Part shown: piece by piece, positions 25,401-34,012 of the stretch
Layout: each line of letters opens with the position of its first letter
Numbering within the stretch: position 1 is the first letter of the stretch
Origin: JAFGIG01 sp964397545
GTDB lineage: Bacteria > SDB-A
Direction of reading: 5' to 3'
DNA: 61,130 nucleotides
NCBI GenBank assembly: GCA_964397545.1
Contig: CAYNIW010000012.1
Span: forward strand, 1-61,130
Made by a program: the position numbers and the translations under genes
Notes under the pieces: generated by a model
Database searches by the model: none
Told to the model about the DNA's origin: nothing
What the model saw: the letters and a program-made list of their open reading frames with translations, nothing else

Positions 25401-26920
25401 AAACCCGAAAATATTTTCTTTGTCAGATGAACTCCCGGAGACGTCCCGTCACCCATATCACCCGCAATGGTTAGAAAAAAAACCCCCGAAGGCATCATGC
25501 CTAAAAATACTTCGTATGAAGATCCGGGTCCAAGAGTAACTTGAAAATTGTCTGCACACTTTCTTCCCAACGCGTCGAACAACGACAGCTCAAGCTCGAT
25601 GTCTATCTTCCCTGAATATGATATGACTATAGACGGCTGAGTGAAATTTTGACTGACCGTCAAAAATTTACAGAATATTTCGCCGAATCCATTTTCTTCT
25701 TCTACGCCTGTCAAATTGAATAGAGAATCGACGTCCAGAACGACCGGCGCTCTCAAGTAAGCTGGAGAATCGGACGTGGCGGTCGAAACTTTCAGCGTTC
25801 TTGATGTCTCTATCCACTGAATCATCTGGCTGTTGCCAGAAACGCCCGAGGCTTTCGCCATGACATTCCAGCTTCTTTCGGCACTCATTGAAGAATCGGA
25901 TATGATTGAATCGCTTATGTTTTTATACCTGTAGCAGTAAACCGGCGGATAGAGTATTCTGAAATGATTCGTGCAGATTATTGAATAAAAAGGCAGAGCT
26001 GGGTCGTGGGAATATGTCCTGAAAGTGTCGCCGACTCCGTTGTCGCACTCTACTGCCGCCGCGACAAGGCTGTCGCTGTGATTTTTTGTCGTGTGGATTA
26101 TTGACGATCCGTAAAACCTGTGCGCCCTGAAAGAGCTTATTACATCGAAAACGTCGCATGTTCCGTCTGAATTATAATCACTGCTCTCGACGGCGTCTCT
26201 TGATGCCAAAAGAGCCGGATACACGTTTGTCGGGTTGGGATGATTCCCCGAGTTGCCCATGTTCTTAAACGAGGTCAAACCGCTGAAGTTGACAGCAGAA
26301 AGAGCTGAAACAAAACCCGAATAAGCGATGGAAATCCATGGCTGTTCTTCAGGTTCTTGGGGATAGTGGACTATTATGAGGTGATTGTCTTTCAGGACGG
26401 AATTGGATGTCCAGTCCATCATCCTCGTTATGACGAGGGTTCCCTGAAGAAGGGTGTCGCTTGCGGTCATAGGTCCCCAGCTGGATAGACTCGCGCAGTT
26501 GAAAGCTTCAACGAGTTCGTCTATCGCGCTGGCCATCAGAATGTCTATCGAATCAACGTCTCTGCCGAGAACCTGACACCAAGTGCTCTCTCCAGCGGCT
26601 TCTATACCTTGTATCAATGCGCCGGCCTCTGAGAGATATACGTCTCTAAAATAAAAATTGGTTTCAAAAAAAGATCTCGAGGTATTATAAAGCCCGGCGT
26701 TGTTGTAAAAAATACTGCTTAGGATATAATTTTCAAATACGTCTTTTATCCTCGGGGCGAGAAGGTATCCGTGAGAGAAACCTCTCTCCTGATGGGTCCC
26801 CCAAACTCGCAGAACGAGCAAATTCTTATCGACTCTCGTCGTGTCGCCGTTTACGCATTGACCGCTTAGACAGGCCGTTAAAATCAAAAGAACTGCGAAA
26901 AAAACAGTAAATAACTTCAT
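25397..26920 (-). CDS. Exported C45/phospholipase-B-like Ntn hydrolase with sorting tail
   Basis: The 507-residue protein has a signal peptide (LFTVFFAVLLILTACLSGQC). It then shows the C45/acyl-CoA:6-APA acyltransferase pattern: GTHQERGFSHGYLLAPRI, Cys142 as likely N-terminal nucleophile in FNCASLSSWG, then TLVITRMMDW. Family enzymes self-process and cleave or transfer amides. The last 70 residues (LFDALGRK, then MPSGVFFLTI and a basic end) resemble type IX-like sorting tails. Substrate unknown; activity inferred from the family pattern. Confidence 0.75.
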   Translation of the reverse strand: MKLFTVFFAVLLILTACLSGQCVNGDTTRVDKNLLVLRVWGTHQERGFSHGYLLAPRIKDVFENYILSSIFYNNAGLYNTSRSFFETNFYFRDVYLSEAGALIQGIEAAGESTWCQVLGRDVDSIDILMASAIDELVEAFNCASLSSWGPMTASDTLLQGTLVITRMMDWTSNSVLKDNHLIIVHYPQEPEEQPWISIAYSGFVSALSAVNFSGLTSFKNMGNSGNHPNPTNVYPALLASRDAVESSDYNSDGTCDVFDVISSFRAHRFYGSSIIHTTKNHSDSLVAAAVECDNGVGDTFRTYSHDPALPFYSIICTNHFRILYPPVYCYRYKNISDSIISDSSMSAERSWNVMAKASGVSGNSQMIQWIETSRTLKVSTATSDSPAYLRAPVVLDVDSLFNLTGVEEENGFGEIFCKFLTVSQNFTQPSIVISYSGKIDIELELSLFDALGRKCADNFQVTLGPGSSYEVFLGMMPSGVFFLTIAGDMGDGTSPGVHLTKKIFSGF

Positions 26921-26949
26921 TATCCCTCCCGCAAGTTATAATCTAAAAT

Positions 26950-27612
26950 CTATTCTCCTATGAAAAAATACAGCAATCCTTTTATCTTTTCAGGTCTGCC
27001 ATGGCAAAGCCAGTGATTTTCATTCAGTTTTTCTCCGCTGAATCTGACAGCGTCAACCATAGATAAAAAAAGAAGAAATTCGGCGAGTTCTCCTCTTTCT
27101 GTTCCCGATATCATGCAGAGCTCATCCACGCTCATAGAGCCGTCGAGGTGTTCAAGCCAGTCCGCCGCAGTGGAATCGAGAAAAGGATAGAACTCAGCCC
27201 ACCTTGAACCGCACCTGTAAGGTGTTCCTTCGGGGACGCCGAAGAGAGTGTCCACTCTCGAGGGGATTTCAACAATTCTATCAAGACCCATCCTTTTATA
27301 GGGATACAAACTCCCTATCCACGCCCCTGCTCTCTCTGGGGTCAGAAAAACCAAGGCGTCATATATCGCCCACGACATATGAGAGCAAACGGGCATTCCC
27401 GCCCTGCTCTTTCTGGTCGTGTCCGTCAGAATGAGGACGATGCCCTCTGAAATCACAGAGTTGTCTTTAGTGTAAATAAGACTCTCCCATGGCATTGAAT
27501 ACATCCTCGTATAGGGATCGTTTTCAATTCGGCTGTATCGTGCTAAAATATCATCAAATTCAGGAAGATGAAAAAAAACGACGCCCAAAAAACAAATCAT
27601 GACTACATTCAT
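26950..27612 (-). CDS. Hypothetical exported protein
   Basis: The 220-residue protein is not recognised. It has a hydrophobic start (MNVVMICFLGVVFFHLP), suggesting a signal peptide. The C-terminal part (DGSMSVDELCMISGTERGEL) has a helix-turn-helix-like look but no firm match. GGAG stands 5 bases before the ATG. Its first 45 bases overlap the opposite-strand start of hemW, so one of the two starts may be placed too far upstream. Confidence 0.62.
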   Translation of the reverse strand: MNVVMICFLGVVFFHLPEFDDILARYSRIENDPYTRMYSMPWESLIYTKDNSVISEGIVLILTDTTRKSRAGMPVCSHMSWAIYDALVFLTPERAGAWIGSLYPYKRMGLDRIVEIPSRVDTLFGVPEGTPYRCGSRWAEFYPFLDSTAADWLEHLDGSMSVDELCMISGTERGELAEFLLFLSMVDAVRFSGEKLNENHWLCHGRPEKIKGLLYFFIGE

Positions 27613-28734
27613 TCACACTCCAATCTCTCGACTCACAACCCGGTGACGGACTTTTACGTCCACGTCCCGCTCTGTATCAAAAAATGTTATTACTGTAATT
27701 TTACATCATTCCATTCGACCGACAACAGGATTTCTCAATATCTGTCGGGCTTAAATAAAGAGCTTTCAGAATTCAAGCCAAAAAAAACTCCGAGAACTCT
27801 TCACGTCGGCGGAGGAACGCCGAATATCCTCAGGGGGAAAAACGCGGTCTCTTTTATTTCATGCCTCCAGAGCGCGGAACTCTCCCATCCATCCGAAGAA
27901 TTTGCCGTCGAGCTCAACCCCGAATTGGTAGACCGGGACTATGTCAGGTTTCTGACGCTCGAAGGTGTGACAAGGCTGTCTTTGGGAGTCCAGAGCCTCA
28001 ACGACAAAAAACTGCGTTTTCTCGGCAGAATCCATGACTCAAGCACTGCTTTGGAAGCTTTCAAGGCTTGCAGAAATTCCCGCGCCAAATCAGTCTCTGT
28101 AGATTTTATATTCGGTGTTCCCAACGAAGACGAAAAAATTCTCAAAAAAGATCTTGAGAAAATCCTATTATTGTCGCCGGATCACGTCTCTGCTTACGCT
28201 CTGACAATAGATAACGGATGCCGTCTATTTGATGATCTTCAAAAAGAGCGTTTTAAGCTTCCCGAAGAAGAGAGGTTTTTATCGCTTTTCACCCTGACGG
28301 GAAAAATACTCGCGGACGCGGGATACGAGAGATACGAGATAAGCAATTTCAGAAAAAATTTTTCGTCGAGAAGCGTCCACAATTCACACGTCTGGATGGG
28401 AAAAGATTATCTGGGATTCGGCCCCGCTTCCGTCTCGCGCATAGGAAACATAAGGAGCAAAAACGTCACGGATTTGCCTTCCTATTCCAAAGGGAAAATT
28501 ATAACCGAATCAGAAGAAGTGACCGAACAACAGAGAAGGCTCGAAATTCTGATGACCGGGCTGAGGACAAAAGAGGGAATCCGCCTCGGCATTTTTAATA
28601 ATTTTGACAGAGAAAAAATTGAAGATCTTATACAAAAAAAGTTAATCTCGGTATCGAAAACCCGTTGCCGCATAACTGAAAAAGGTGCTGTCCTCTCTGA
28701 CGATATAACGGCGAGGCTTTCTGCTATTATTTGA
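27568..28734 (+). CDS. hemW: HemW-like radical SAM protein (haem chaperone)
   Basis: The 388-residue protein carries the radical SAM motif CIKKCYYC (Cys36, 40, 43), the SAM-binding GGGTPN and the HemW-type VSVDFIFGVPNED and YEISNFR. HemW proteins hand haem to apo-cytochromes; the name coproporphyrinogen oxidase in older annotations is wrong for this subfamily. The first 25 residues are not conserved and overlap the divergent gene. A GTG at 27643, just before TDFYVHVPLC, may be the real start, although it has no clear ribosome site. Confidence 0.9.
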   Translation: MKKNDAQKTNHDYIHSHSNLSTHNPVTDFYVHVPLCIKKCYYCNFTSFHSTDNRISQYLSGLNKELSEFKPKKTPRTLHVGGGTPNILRGKNAVSFISCLQSAELSHPSEEFAVELNPELVDRDYVRFLTLEGVTRLSLGVQSLNDKKLRFLGRIHDSSTALEAFKACRNSRAKSVSVDFIFGVPNEDEKILKKDLEKILLLSPDHVSAYALTIDNGCRLFDDLQKERFKLPEEERFLSLFTLTGKILADAGYERYEISNFRKNFSSRSVHNSHVWMGKDYLGFGPASVSRIGNIRSKNVTDLPSYSKGKIITESEEVTEQQRRLEILMTGLRTKEGIRLGIFNNFDREKIEDLIQKKLISVSKTRCRITEKGAVLSDDITARLSAII

Positions 28735-28930
28735 TTTATTTCGATTTTTTCTTCGTAATTTTGTGGGGTTTTGCTCTCAATTATTCGTGCTCATTTTCAT
28801 TAAGATTTTCTTTATTTTTGTTTTCGCGTTTATTCGTGGTTAGACCTTTTTGTTTCTTTTCTTCGTGTCCATTCAAGGTCATTTTTTTCCTTTCTTTTTC
28901 TTCCCTTTCCCTTTTCTATGCTAAAATCCT
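28735..28930 (-). repeat. CACGAA-type dispersed repeat, reverse orientation
   Basis: The pyrimidine-rich spacer between hemW and tRNA-Asp reads on the reverse strand as GGTCTAACCACGAATAAACG, with further CACGAA units and an AATGGACACGAA unit. It is related to the repeats at 37 kb and 60.9 kb. No credible protein is coded here; the AT-rich open frame across it is a by-product. Confidence 0.6.
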
Positions 28931-28970
28931 TGACATTGATTTTTTATTATTTATAATTCATATTCCGGAA

Positions 28971-29048
28971 GGGGTAGTGGTGCAGTTTGGTTAGCACACT
29001 GGCCTGTCAAGCCAGAGGCCGCGGGTTCGAGTCCCGTCTACCCCGCCA
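28971..29048 (+). tRNA. tRNA-Asp (anticodon GTC)
   Basis: A full cloverleaf is visible: acceptor GGGGTAG/CTACCCC, anticodon stem CTGGC/GCCAG around CTGTCAA with GTC at 29006-29008, T arm GCGGG-TTCGAGT-CCCGT, discriminator G and an encoded CCA. It is 78 bases with CCA. Confidence 0.97.
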
Positions 29049-29117
29049 TTTTCTTAATGTTTTTCTGGCAATTTTATTCTCATTTTCTTCAACTTACAAA
29101 ACTTAAAAGGATATTTT

Positions 29118-30515
29118 ATGAAAAAAGCTTTGGACATATCCGGTCTTGCTAGAACTCTTGTTGTTTTACTCCTGACCAATTCTATATTTTTTGCAGTTCT
29201 CTCATCTTCCCCTTTTGAACCCGACTGGTCTTATGTCACGGAATATCTCTATGCGAATTTAGGCCTTTCCGTGTCGGGTGCCGGAGACGTCAACGGAGAC
29301 GGTTTTGACGATGTCATCGCCGGAGCTCCCTACCTCATGAACGGGCAGGCATTTGAAGGCGCTGCATTTGTTTTTTACGGATCAGAAAACGGACTCTCTT
29401 CAGTTCCGGACTGGTCGGCAGAATCCGACCAGGTCGAAGCTCATTTCGGATGGTCAGTGTCCTCGGCAGGAGACGTGAATGGAGACGGTTTTGACGATGT
29501 GATAATTGGCTCTCCCGGATTCGACGCCGGACAACGAGACCAGGGCAAAGTCTTCGTCTATTACGGCTCTGAACAAGGATTGTCCCAAGAACCCGACTGG
29601 ACATTCGAACACGACAGCGAGAATGCATTTTTCGGATTTTCAGTGTCATGTGCCGGAGACGTCAACGGAGACGGTTTTGACGATATTATCATAGGAGTCC
29701 CTTATAGTTCAAAAAACCATGACGATGAGGGTTCAATAATTGTGTTTCTCGGATCGGTAAAGGGACTTGAACTTGAACCTTTATGGATGTTCGAGTCAGG
29801 TCAGGAATGGGCAAACCTCGGGCACTGCGTTTCATGTGCTGGCGATGTGAACGGAGACGGTTTTGACGATGTAATCGCCGGTGCTCCGTATCTCAATTTT
29901 GAGGGAAATGAATACGGCTCGGCGCTTGTCTTTTACGGGAGCAACTCAGACCTTTCAATAACTCCTGATTGGTCGGCGATGCCCATGCAGATTGGCACGG
30001 AATACGGGACTTCCGTATCCTCAGCAGGAGATGTCAACGGCGACGGTTTCGACGATGTGGTGATTGGAGCTCCCATGTTCAGCGTTAAAAAACCCTGGGA
30101 AGGCGCCGGATTTGTCTTCATGGGATCTTCATCCGCTCTTTCCGATATATCCGAATGGTCTTACTCGTCCGGAGTTGAAAATTCCGTGTTCGGATATTCA
30201 ATTTCTTCCGCGGGTGATATAAACGGCGACGGTTTTGACGACTTGATAACAGGCGCTTACGGCCATAAAAATTCCGAAAGTTTTGAAGGAGGAGTTTATG
30301 TCTTTTTAGGTTCTTCTTCCGGGCCTCAAAAAACACCTCTTCATCTTTTTGAATCCGGAACCGAAGACGCTCTTTTCGGGGTCTGTGTTTCTTCCGCCGG
30401 AGACGTAAACGGAGACGGTTATGACGACATCATCATAGGCGCGTCCGGGTTTTCAAAAGACGGCAGCAAAAACGGAGCAGTCCATCTCTGGTTTGGTTCG
30501 GAATCCGGTTTTTAA
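29118..30515 (+). CDS. Exported FG-GAP seven-bladed beta-propeller
   Basis: The 465-residue protein has a signal peptide-like start and then seven FG-GAP repeats, each with AGD(V/I)NGDG(F/Y)DD. The Gly of this motif falls at residues 56, 118, 180, 242, 304, 366 and 428. Every repeat is therefore exactly 62 codons (186 bases), with no insertion or deletion. Seven repeats complete an integrin-alpha-like propeller, each blade with a calcium loop. No sorting tail or enzyme domain is attached. The likely role is surface binding, which is inference. It has its own spacer after tRNA-Asp. Confidence 0.9.
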   Translation: MKKALDISGLARTLVVLLLTNSIFFAVLSSSPFEPDWSYVTEYLYANLGLSVSGAGDVNGDGFDDVIAGAPYLMNGQAFEGAAFVFYGSENGLSSVPDWSAESDQVEAHFGWSVSSAGDVNGDGFDDVIIGSPGFDAGQRDQGKVFVYYGSEQGLSQEPDWTFEHDSENAFFGFSVSCAGDVNGDGFDDIIIGVPYSSKNHDDEGSIIVFLGSVKGLELEPLWMFESGQEWANLGHCVSCAGDVNGDGFDDVIAGAPYLNFEGNEYGSALVFYGSNSDLSITPDWSAMPMQIGTEYGTSVSSAGDVNGDGFDDVVIGAPMFSVKKPWEGAGFVFMGSSSALSDISEWSYSSGVENSVFGYSISSAGDINGDGFDDLITGAYGHKNSESFEGGVYVFLGSSSGPQKTPLHLFESGTEDALFGVCVSSAGDVNGDGYDDIIIGASGFSKDGSKNGAVHLWFGSESGF

Positions 30516-30568
30516 CGCGCGGGGTTTGATCTATATAGATAAATTTTCATCAAAGAAAGACGATTTTT

Positions 30569-30784
30569 TTACGAAAATTGATTGAACCTTTTCTTATAAA
30601 CCAGATGCGATTTTACCTTTCCCGAAACCAAAACCTTCTCTTTGTCTATGTCGATTTTCAGATCCTATATTTCAATGCCGTGAAGTTTTAGTTCTTCCGC
30701 CAGGTCTTCGGATTTCAAAGTCGCCTGTTTTAGGTCTTTGATGAGGTTTTTACCGGCATCTTTCACGAAATCCAGTAAAGCTAT
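30569..30784 (-). pseudogene. Decayed Kbp/YgaU-like (BON) gene remnant
   Basis: The reverse strand has a perfect ribosome site (GGAGG, 5-base spacer), but the start codon is ATA at 30784. The reading frame then gives IALLDFVKDAGKNLIKDL, ELKLHGIEI, a TAG at 30665-30667, then DLKIDIDKEKVLVSGKVKSH before a TAA at 30569. This matches the N-terminus and BON domain of the potassium-binding protein Kbp (YgaU) in order and spacing. The rest of BON and the LysM domain are missing. Start loss, a stop and truncation mark it as dead. Confidence 0.7.
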
Positions 30785-30963
30785 TTTTTCCTCCTTTATT
30801 ATACCTTTACCAAATTTTATACCTAAATCGTTTAAATATATACTACAGCCCTGAGAATTTTATTACGGAAAGACCTAATCAGCATGGACCGGCTTTTTAC
30901 CGAACAAAATTCGCTTTTTTTGTTTATATGATATCAGAAAATGGAGTCTGTTTTGAATAAAAC

Positions 30964-30986
30964 CCGGGAGGGTTTCCCCCTCCCGG
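30964..30986 (-). terminator. Intrinsic terminator after the BNR-type exported protein gene
   Basis: A perfect 9-bp stem CCGGGAGGG/CCCTCCCGG around a five-base loop is followed on the reverse strand by GTTTTATT. It lies 10 bases past the gene stop. Confidence 0.8.
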
Positions 30987-30996
30987 TTGTAAGGAT

Positions 30997-32607
30997 TCAG
31001 AAAAGGATTGCTGATTTTGAATATTGGCTTTCTCCAGTGATTAAAGATACGAAATACCTTCCACCGGAAAGTCCCTGAGAGGATATCTCCGTCGAGTGAG
31101 TCCCATCGCTAATCATTCCCATGTCTCTGCTAAAAACCGTTCTGCCTGTAACGTCGTAAATCCTTAAAGTAACCTGCTGAGGTGAAGTTATTGAGAAATT
31201 GACCGTAATTCTGCCGTTTAGCGAGCAGATGTTCCATACCGGTAAAGCCTGTGAAGGAGATTCTTCCACCGCTGTATTGTCAAATGATTCAAACCATACG
31301 TTACTCGATCCCCATTCACGATAGACAACGGCTCTTCCGGTAGAAATGACCGTTCCCTGAGGCGTGACTTCGCCTGTGGCGTCGTGATCATTAGGAACAG
31401 TTCTGCTTCCCCACGACGATCCTGTTGTATTGTATGCGACGACCAGAGAGTCAAACGAAGCAACTATTGTGGCGACGCCGCAGAACTCGTCACTTGTTCC
31501 GCCTCTCCATCCAGACCTGACGTAAGGTTTCACGGATTGAACATCGCCCGTCATCGGCCAGAGCTGTGCTAAGGTCCAGTTCTGACCACCGTCTGTGCTG
31601 AAAGACTCTCTTATCCTGCTGTTTGTTGATGTTCCTTCCTGATAGAGGACATTGACGCTGTTTCCCGAGAATACCTCTCTTGTGCTCGCAACACAGGGAT
31701 AAGACCTGTCTGCAAGAATATTGTCCGAAACCCAGAAATATGAACCTGAATTGTCCCCAGGTGCACTATACATCCTCAAAGCGTTGTTGTCTCCTGACGC
31801 CGTATAGACAGTCACGACATAGACGTAATCCGTCCCGAATGAGACATAAGGGTCTCTCGCTCCTCTTGTCAATGCATGATTTATAACATTCCAGTTCGTT
31901 CCACCGTCAGTCGAATAGATGCTATACCATCCGTAATCAGTTGTCCCTATGGTTTTTTCGTAAGTGCACCATATACTCGGCGTCGCACCGTCAGTGATGT
32001 CCATTGACAACCTTACAGGATTTTCGAAGCCAACAAAAGTGTCAGGGGAAAATTTTGTCCAGGTATGCGTCATCGCTGGCTGTGTTATCTTTCCAATCCA
32101 GAGCGATCTTTGGGTGTTGAACGTGTCAATCATGAAAAAATAAATCATCGGGTCGGAACCCGTGTGGTTCACCCTCATCTCAAAATCTTTTATCTGCCAG
32201 TCACTCGCTGTGCCGTATTGCCAGATCAGGCTCCAGGTATATCCCTGGTCAACGGACTTGAAGAGTTTCAGGGTGTCACGGTCAGAGTTGTTTGACAAAC
32301 CCATGACGTAGAGATAATTTGAGTTGTCGTAATCGAAAGATATAACTGAACCACCCATATTCCACTGATCTGAGACGAGACGGTCTGTCCCCCATTCAGG
32401 GGCATAGCTCGAAGGGAGTTCAGGCTGGCTCTGAATGTCGTCGAGATACGGATAATAGTCGTTCGATTCTTTGACTTCAAAATCCAGGGGATCCCTATTT
32501 TCGAAATAATTTATTACCCTGGCGTGCTCAAATTCTGTTGGTCTTGCTAAAACCACCATAGGCAGGGCAACCAGAAGTATCAAAAATAACATTGTCAATG
32601 CTTTCAT
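30997..32607 (-). CDS. Exported BNR/sialidase-like repeat protein with type A sorting tail
   Basis: The 536-residue protein has a signal peptide (LTMLFLILLVALPMVVLA). It has several BNR/Asp-box units such as SVDQGYTW, STDGGTNW and STDGGQNW, so a six-bladed propeller is likely. No sialidase catalytic arginine triad can be assigned, so binding is as likely as hydrolysis. The C-terminus (VTLRIYDVTGRTVFS, then LSGGRYFVSLITG and SKSAILF) is a typical type IX-like secretion tail. A strong terminator follows. Confidence 0.82.
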   Translation of the reverse strand: MKALTMLFLILLVALPMVVLARPTEFEHARVINYFENRDPLDFEVKESNDYYPYLDDIQSQPELPSSYAPEWGTDRLVSDQWNMGGSVISFDYDNSNYLYVMGLSNNSDRDTLKLFKSVDQGYTWSLIWQYGTASDWQIKDFEMRVNHTGSDPMIYFFMIDTFNTQRSLWIGKITQPAMTHTWTKFSPDTFVGFENPVRLSMDITDGATPSIWCTYEKTIGTTDYGWYSIYSTDGGTNWNVINHALTRGARDPYVSFGTDYVYVVTVYTASGDNNALRMYSAPGDNSGSYFWVSDNILADRSYPCVASTREVFSGNSVNVLYQEGTSTNSRIRESFSTDGGQNWTLAQLWPMTGDVQSVKPYVRSGWRGGTSDEFCGVATIVASFDSLVVAYNTTGSSWGSRTVPNDHDATGEVTPQGTVISTGRAVVYREWGSSNVWFESFDNTAVEESPSQALPVWNICSLNGRITVNFSITSPQQVTLRIYDVTGRTVFSRDMGMISDGTHSTEISSQGLSGGRYFVSLITGESQYSKSAILF

Positions 32608-32726
32608 ATTGCCTCCTTTGTTAAAACAGATATATACTACATCACAAATCCTAAAAACTCAATAATATCGAAATTTTTCATGAAAAAAATACGGCTCCTG
32701 AATGAAAGCCCGAAACCATGACCTTT

Positions 32727-33844
32727 TTAAACCGGTAATTTACATGATTGCATATTCTTACAGACAATGAATTCGCCGTTTATTTTTTTATACCCCAGTT
32801 TCGCATTGACTGCCAGCATTGGTATATTTAACGAATTGTTGTGAGTGGAAATGGTTTTGATGCCGTTTTTCTTTGCAAATTCGATGACCAAACACTTCAG
32901 TGCTTGAGCTATTTTTTTCCCCCTGTAAGGTTTTATCACCCCCGTCATGAGGTTGTATGCCTTTTTTGTTTTCGGATACAACCTCACCCCGGAGATTCCG
33001 ACCCACGCGTCTCCATCAGCGGCGATTATCTCTCCTTCGGGGTTAAACCATTTGGCTGAAATAATTTTTCTTTCAAAATCTTCGTATTCCTCGTTAATGT
33101 TTTCCGCGCCGGGAATGTCGAGAGACGTGACGAGGTTTAGTTCGAACAATTTGTTTTTTGCCTCCTCGTCATACATAAGCCCGGACATGTCAAAAAATTT
33201 TATGCCCTCGGATCTAAGTTTTTCTATTAATCCATCGTAACAACGCGAATCAAAAGATTCTACATCGAGCTCGGAGACAAAAAGGTGCTCACCCACCTTA
33301 AAACCTCTCTTTTCGACGAAAGCCAGGGAATCATTGTCGTCGTCCTTGATTCGAGACATCAAGCGTCCCGCATTTTTCTCCTCTAAAAAGGTCAAAATGG
33401 TCTCATATAGAAAACNNNNNNNNNNNNNNNNNNNNNNNNNNNNNNNNNNNNNNNNNNNNNNNNNNNNNNNNNNNNNNNNNNNNNNNNNNNNNNNNNNNNN
33501 NNNNNNNNNNNNNNNAAGCGTCCCGCATTTTTCTCCTCTAAAAAGGTCAAAATGGTCTCATATAGAAAACCGCCGATTCCATTTCGTCTTCTCTTTGGTT
33601 CGACAACACAGGTCACCCAGAAAGGCCTGCTGTCAGACATGGCATCCATGCATATAGCCTGGGCGTAACCGATAACTCTGTCAGTTTCGTCTTCAGCTAC
33701 AATTCTCCGGGAGAGCATATTGGGAGGATTTGCTCTAAAAGCCTGCCTCAATTCCTCCTCTGTAACGGGAATACTCATGGATTTATTCCATATCCCGACG
33801 ATCGCCGCGCAGTCTGTTTCTATTTTTACTTCTCTAATTCTCAC
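32727..33844 (-). CDS. Double-GNAT acetyltransferase, split by an artificial scaffold gap
   Basis: The N-terminal part (33844 down to 33516) is a GNAT domain: VIGYAQAICM, then VEPKRRRNGIGGFLYE. The C-terminal part (33360 down to 32727) holds a second GNAT-like domain with VGISGVRLYPKTKKAY and KPYRGKKIAQALK. The 55 bases at 33361-33415 and 33516-33570 are identical and flank a 100-N gap. Dropping one copy and the Ns gives 963 bases, one uninterrupted frame of 320 residues. So this is one intact gene, not two fragments. Substrate unknown. Confidence 0.8.
33361..33570. other. Assembly gap (33416-33515, 100 N) between identical 55-base ends
   Basis: The 55 bases before and after the Ns are the same. 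An overlap of k-mer length joined by a standard 100-N spacer is a scaffolding artefact; no sequence is missing. Confidence 0.9.
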
Positions 33845-34012
33845 AATACGCCTTCATGGATTTCAGCAATCTCAATGACCTGTTTGGCTCAACCTTTCCA
33901 TGAATATTTCTGAAGATCTTCAATTATTTCTTCGTCCCACCTGTCAAAATCGCTTTGCATGAAAAAACCGTTGTCGTTATGGCTAATATCAACATAATTT
34001 TCAAAAAAGACT
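33845..34012 (-). other. Short spacer with two possible peptide frames
   Basis: Two reverse-strand frames are readable and cannot both be real. One gives a 30-residue peptide with a lipobox (ATTTVFSC-like, start ATG near 34009). The other, without a start codon, reads DISHNDNGFFMQSDFDRWDE and ends YSWKG-stop just past 33900; this looks like the tail of a lost gene. I rate neither as a gene. Confidence 0.25.

Noticed and set aside
28731..28994. Phe/Ser-rich + strand frame across the spacer and into tRNA-Asp
   Set aside because: It overlaps the tRNA, is made of low-complexity T-rich repeat sequence and has no ribosome site.
29283..30430. Seven regularly spaced DNA repeats
   Set aside because: They are codons of FG-GAP blades in one long reading frame; the between-repeat sequence is coding.
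30997..32607. Annotation as a true sialidase
   Set aside because: Asp-box repeats are present but the arginine triad and FRIP motif are not identifiable.
33334..33844. Open frames running through the Ns
   Set aside because: Translation of N placeholder bases; the real gene is recovered by merging the identical flanks.
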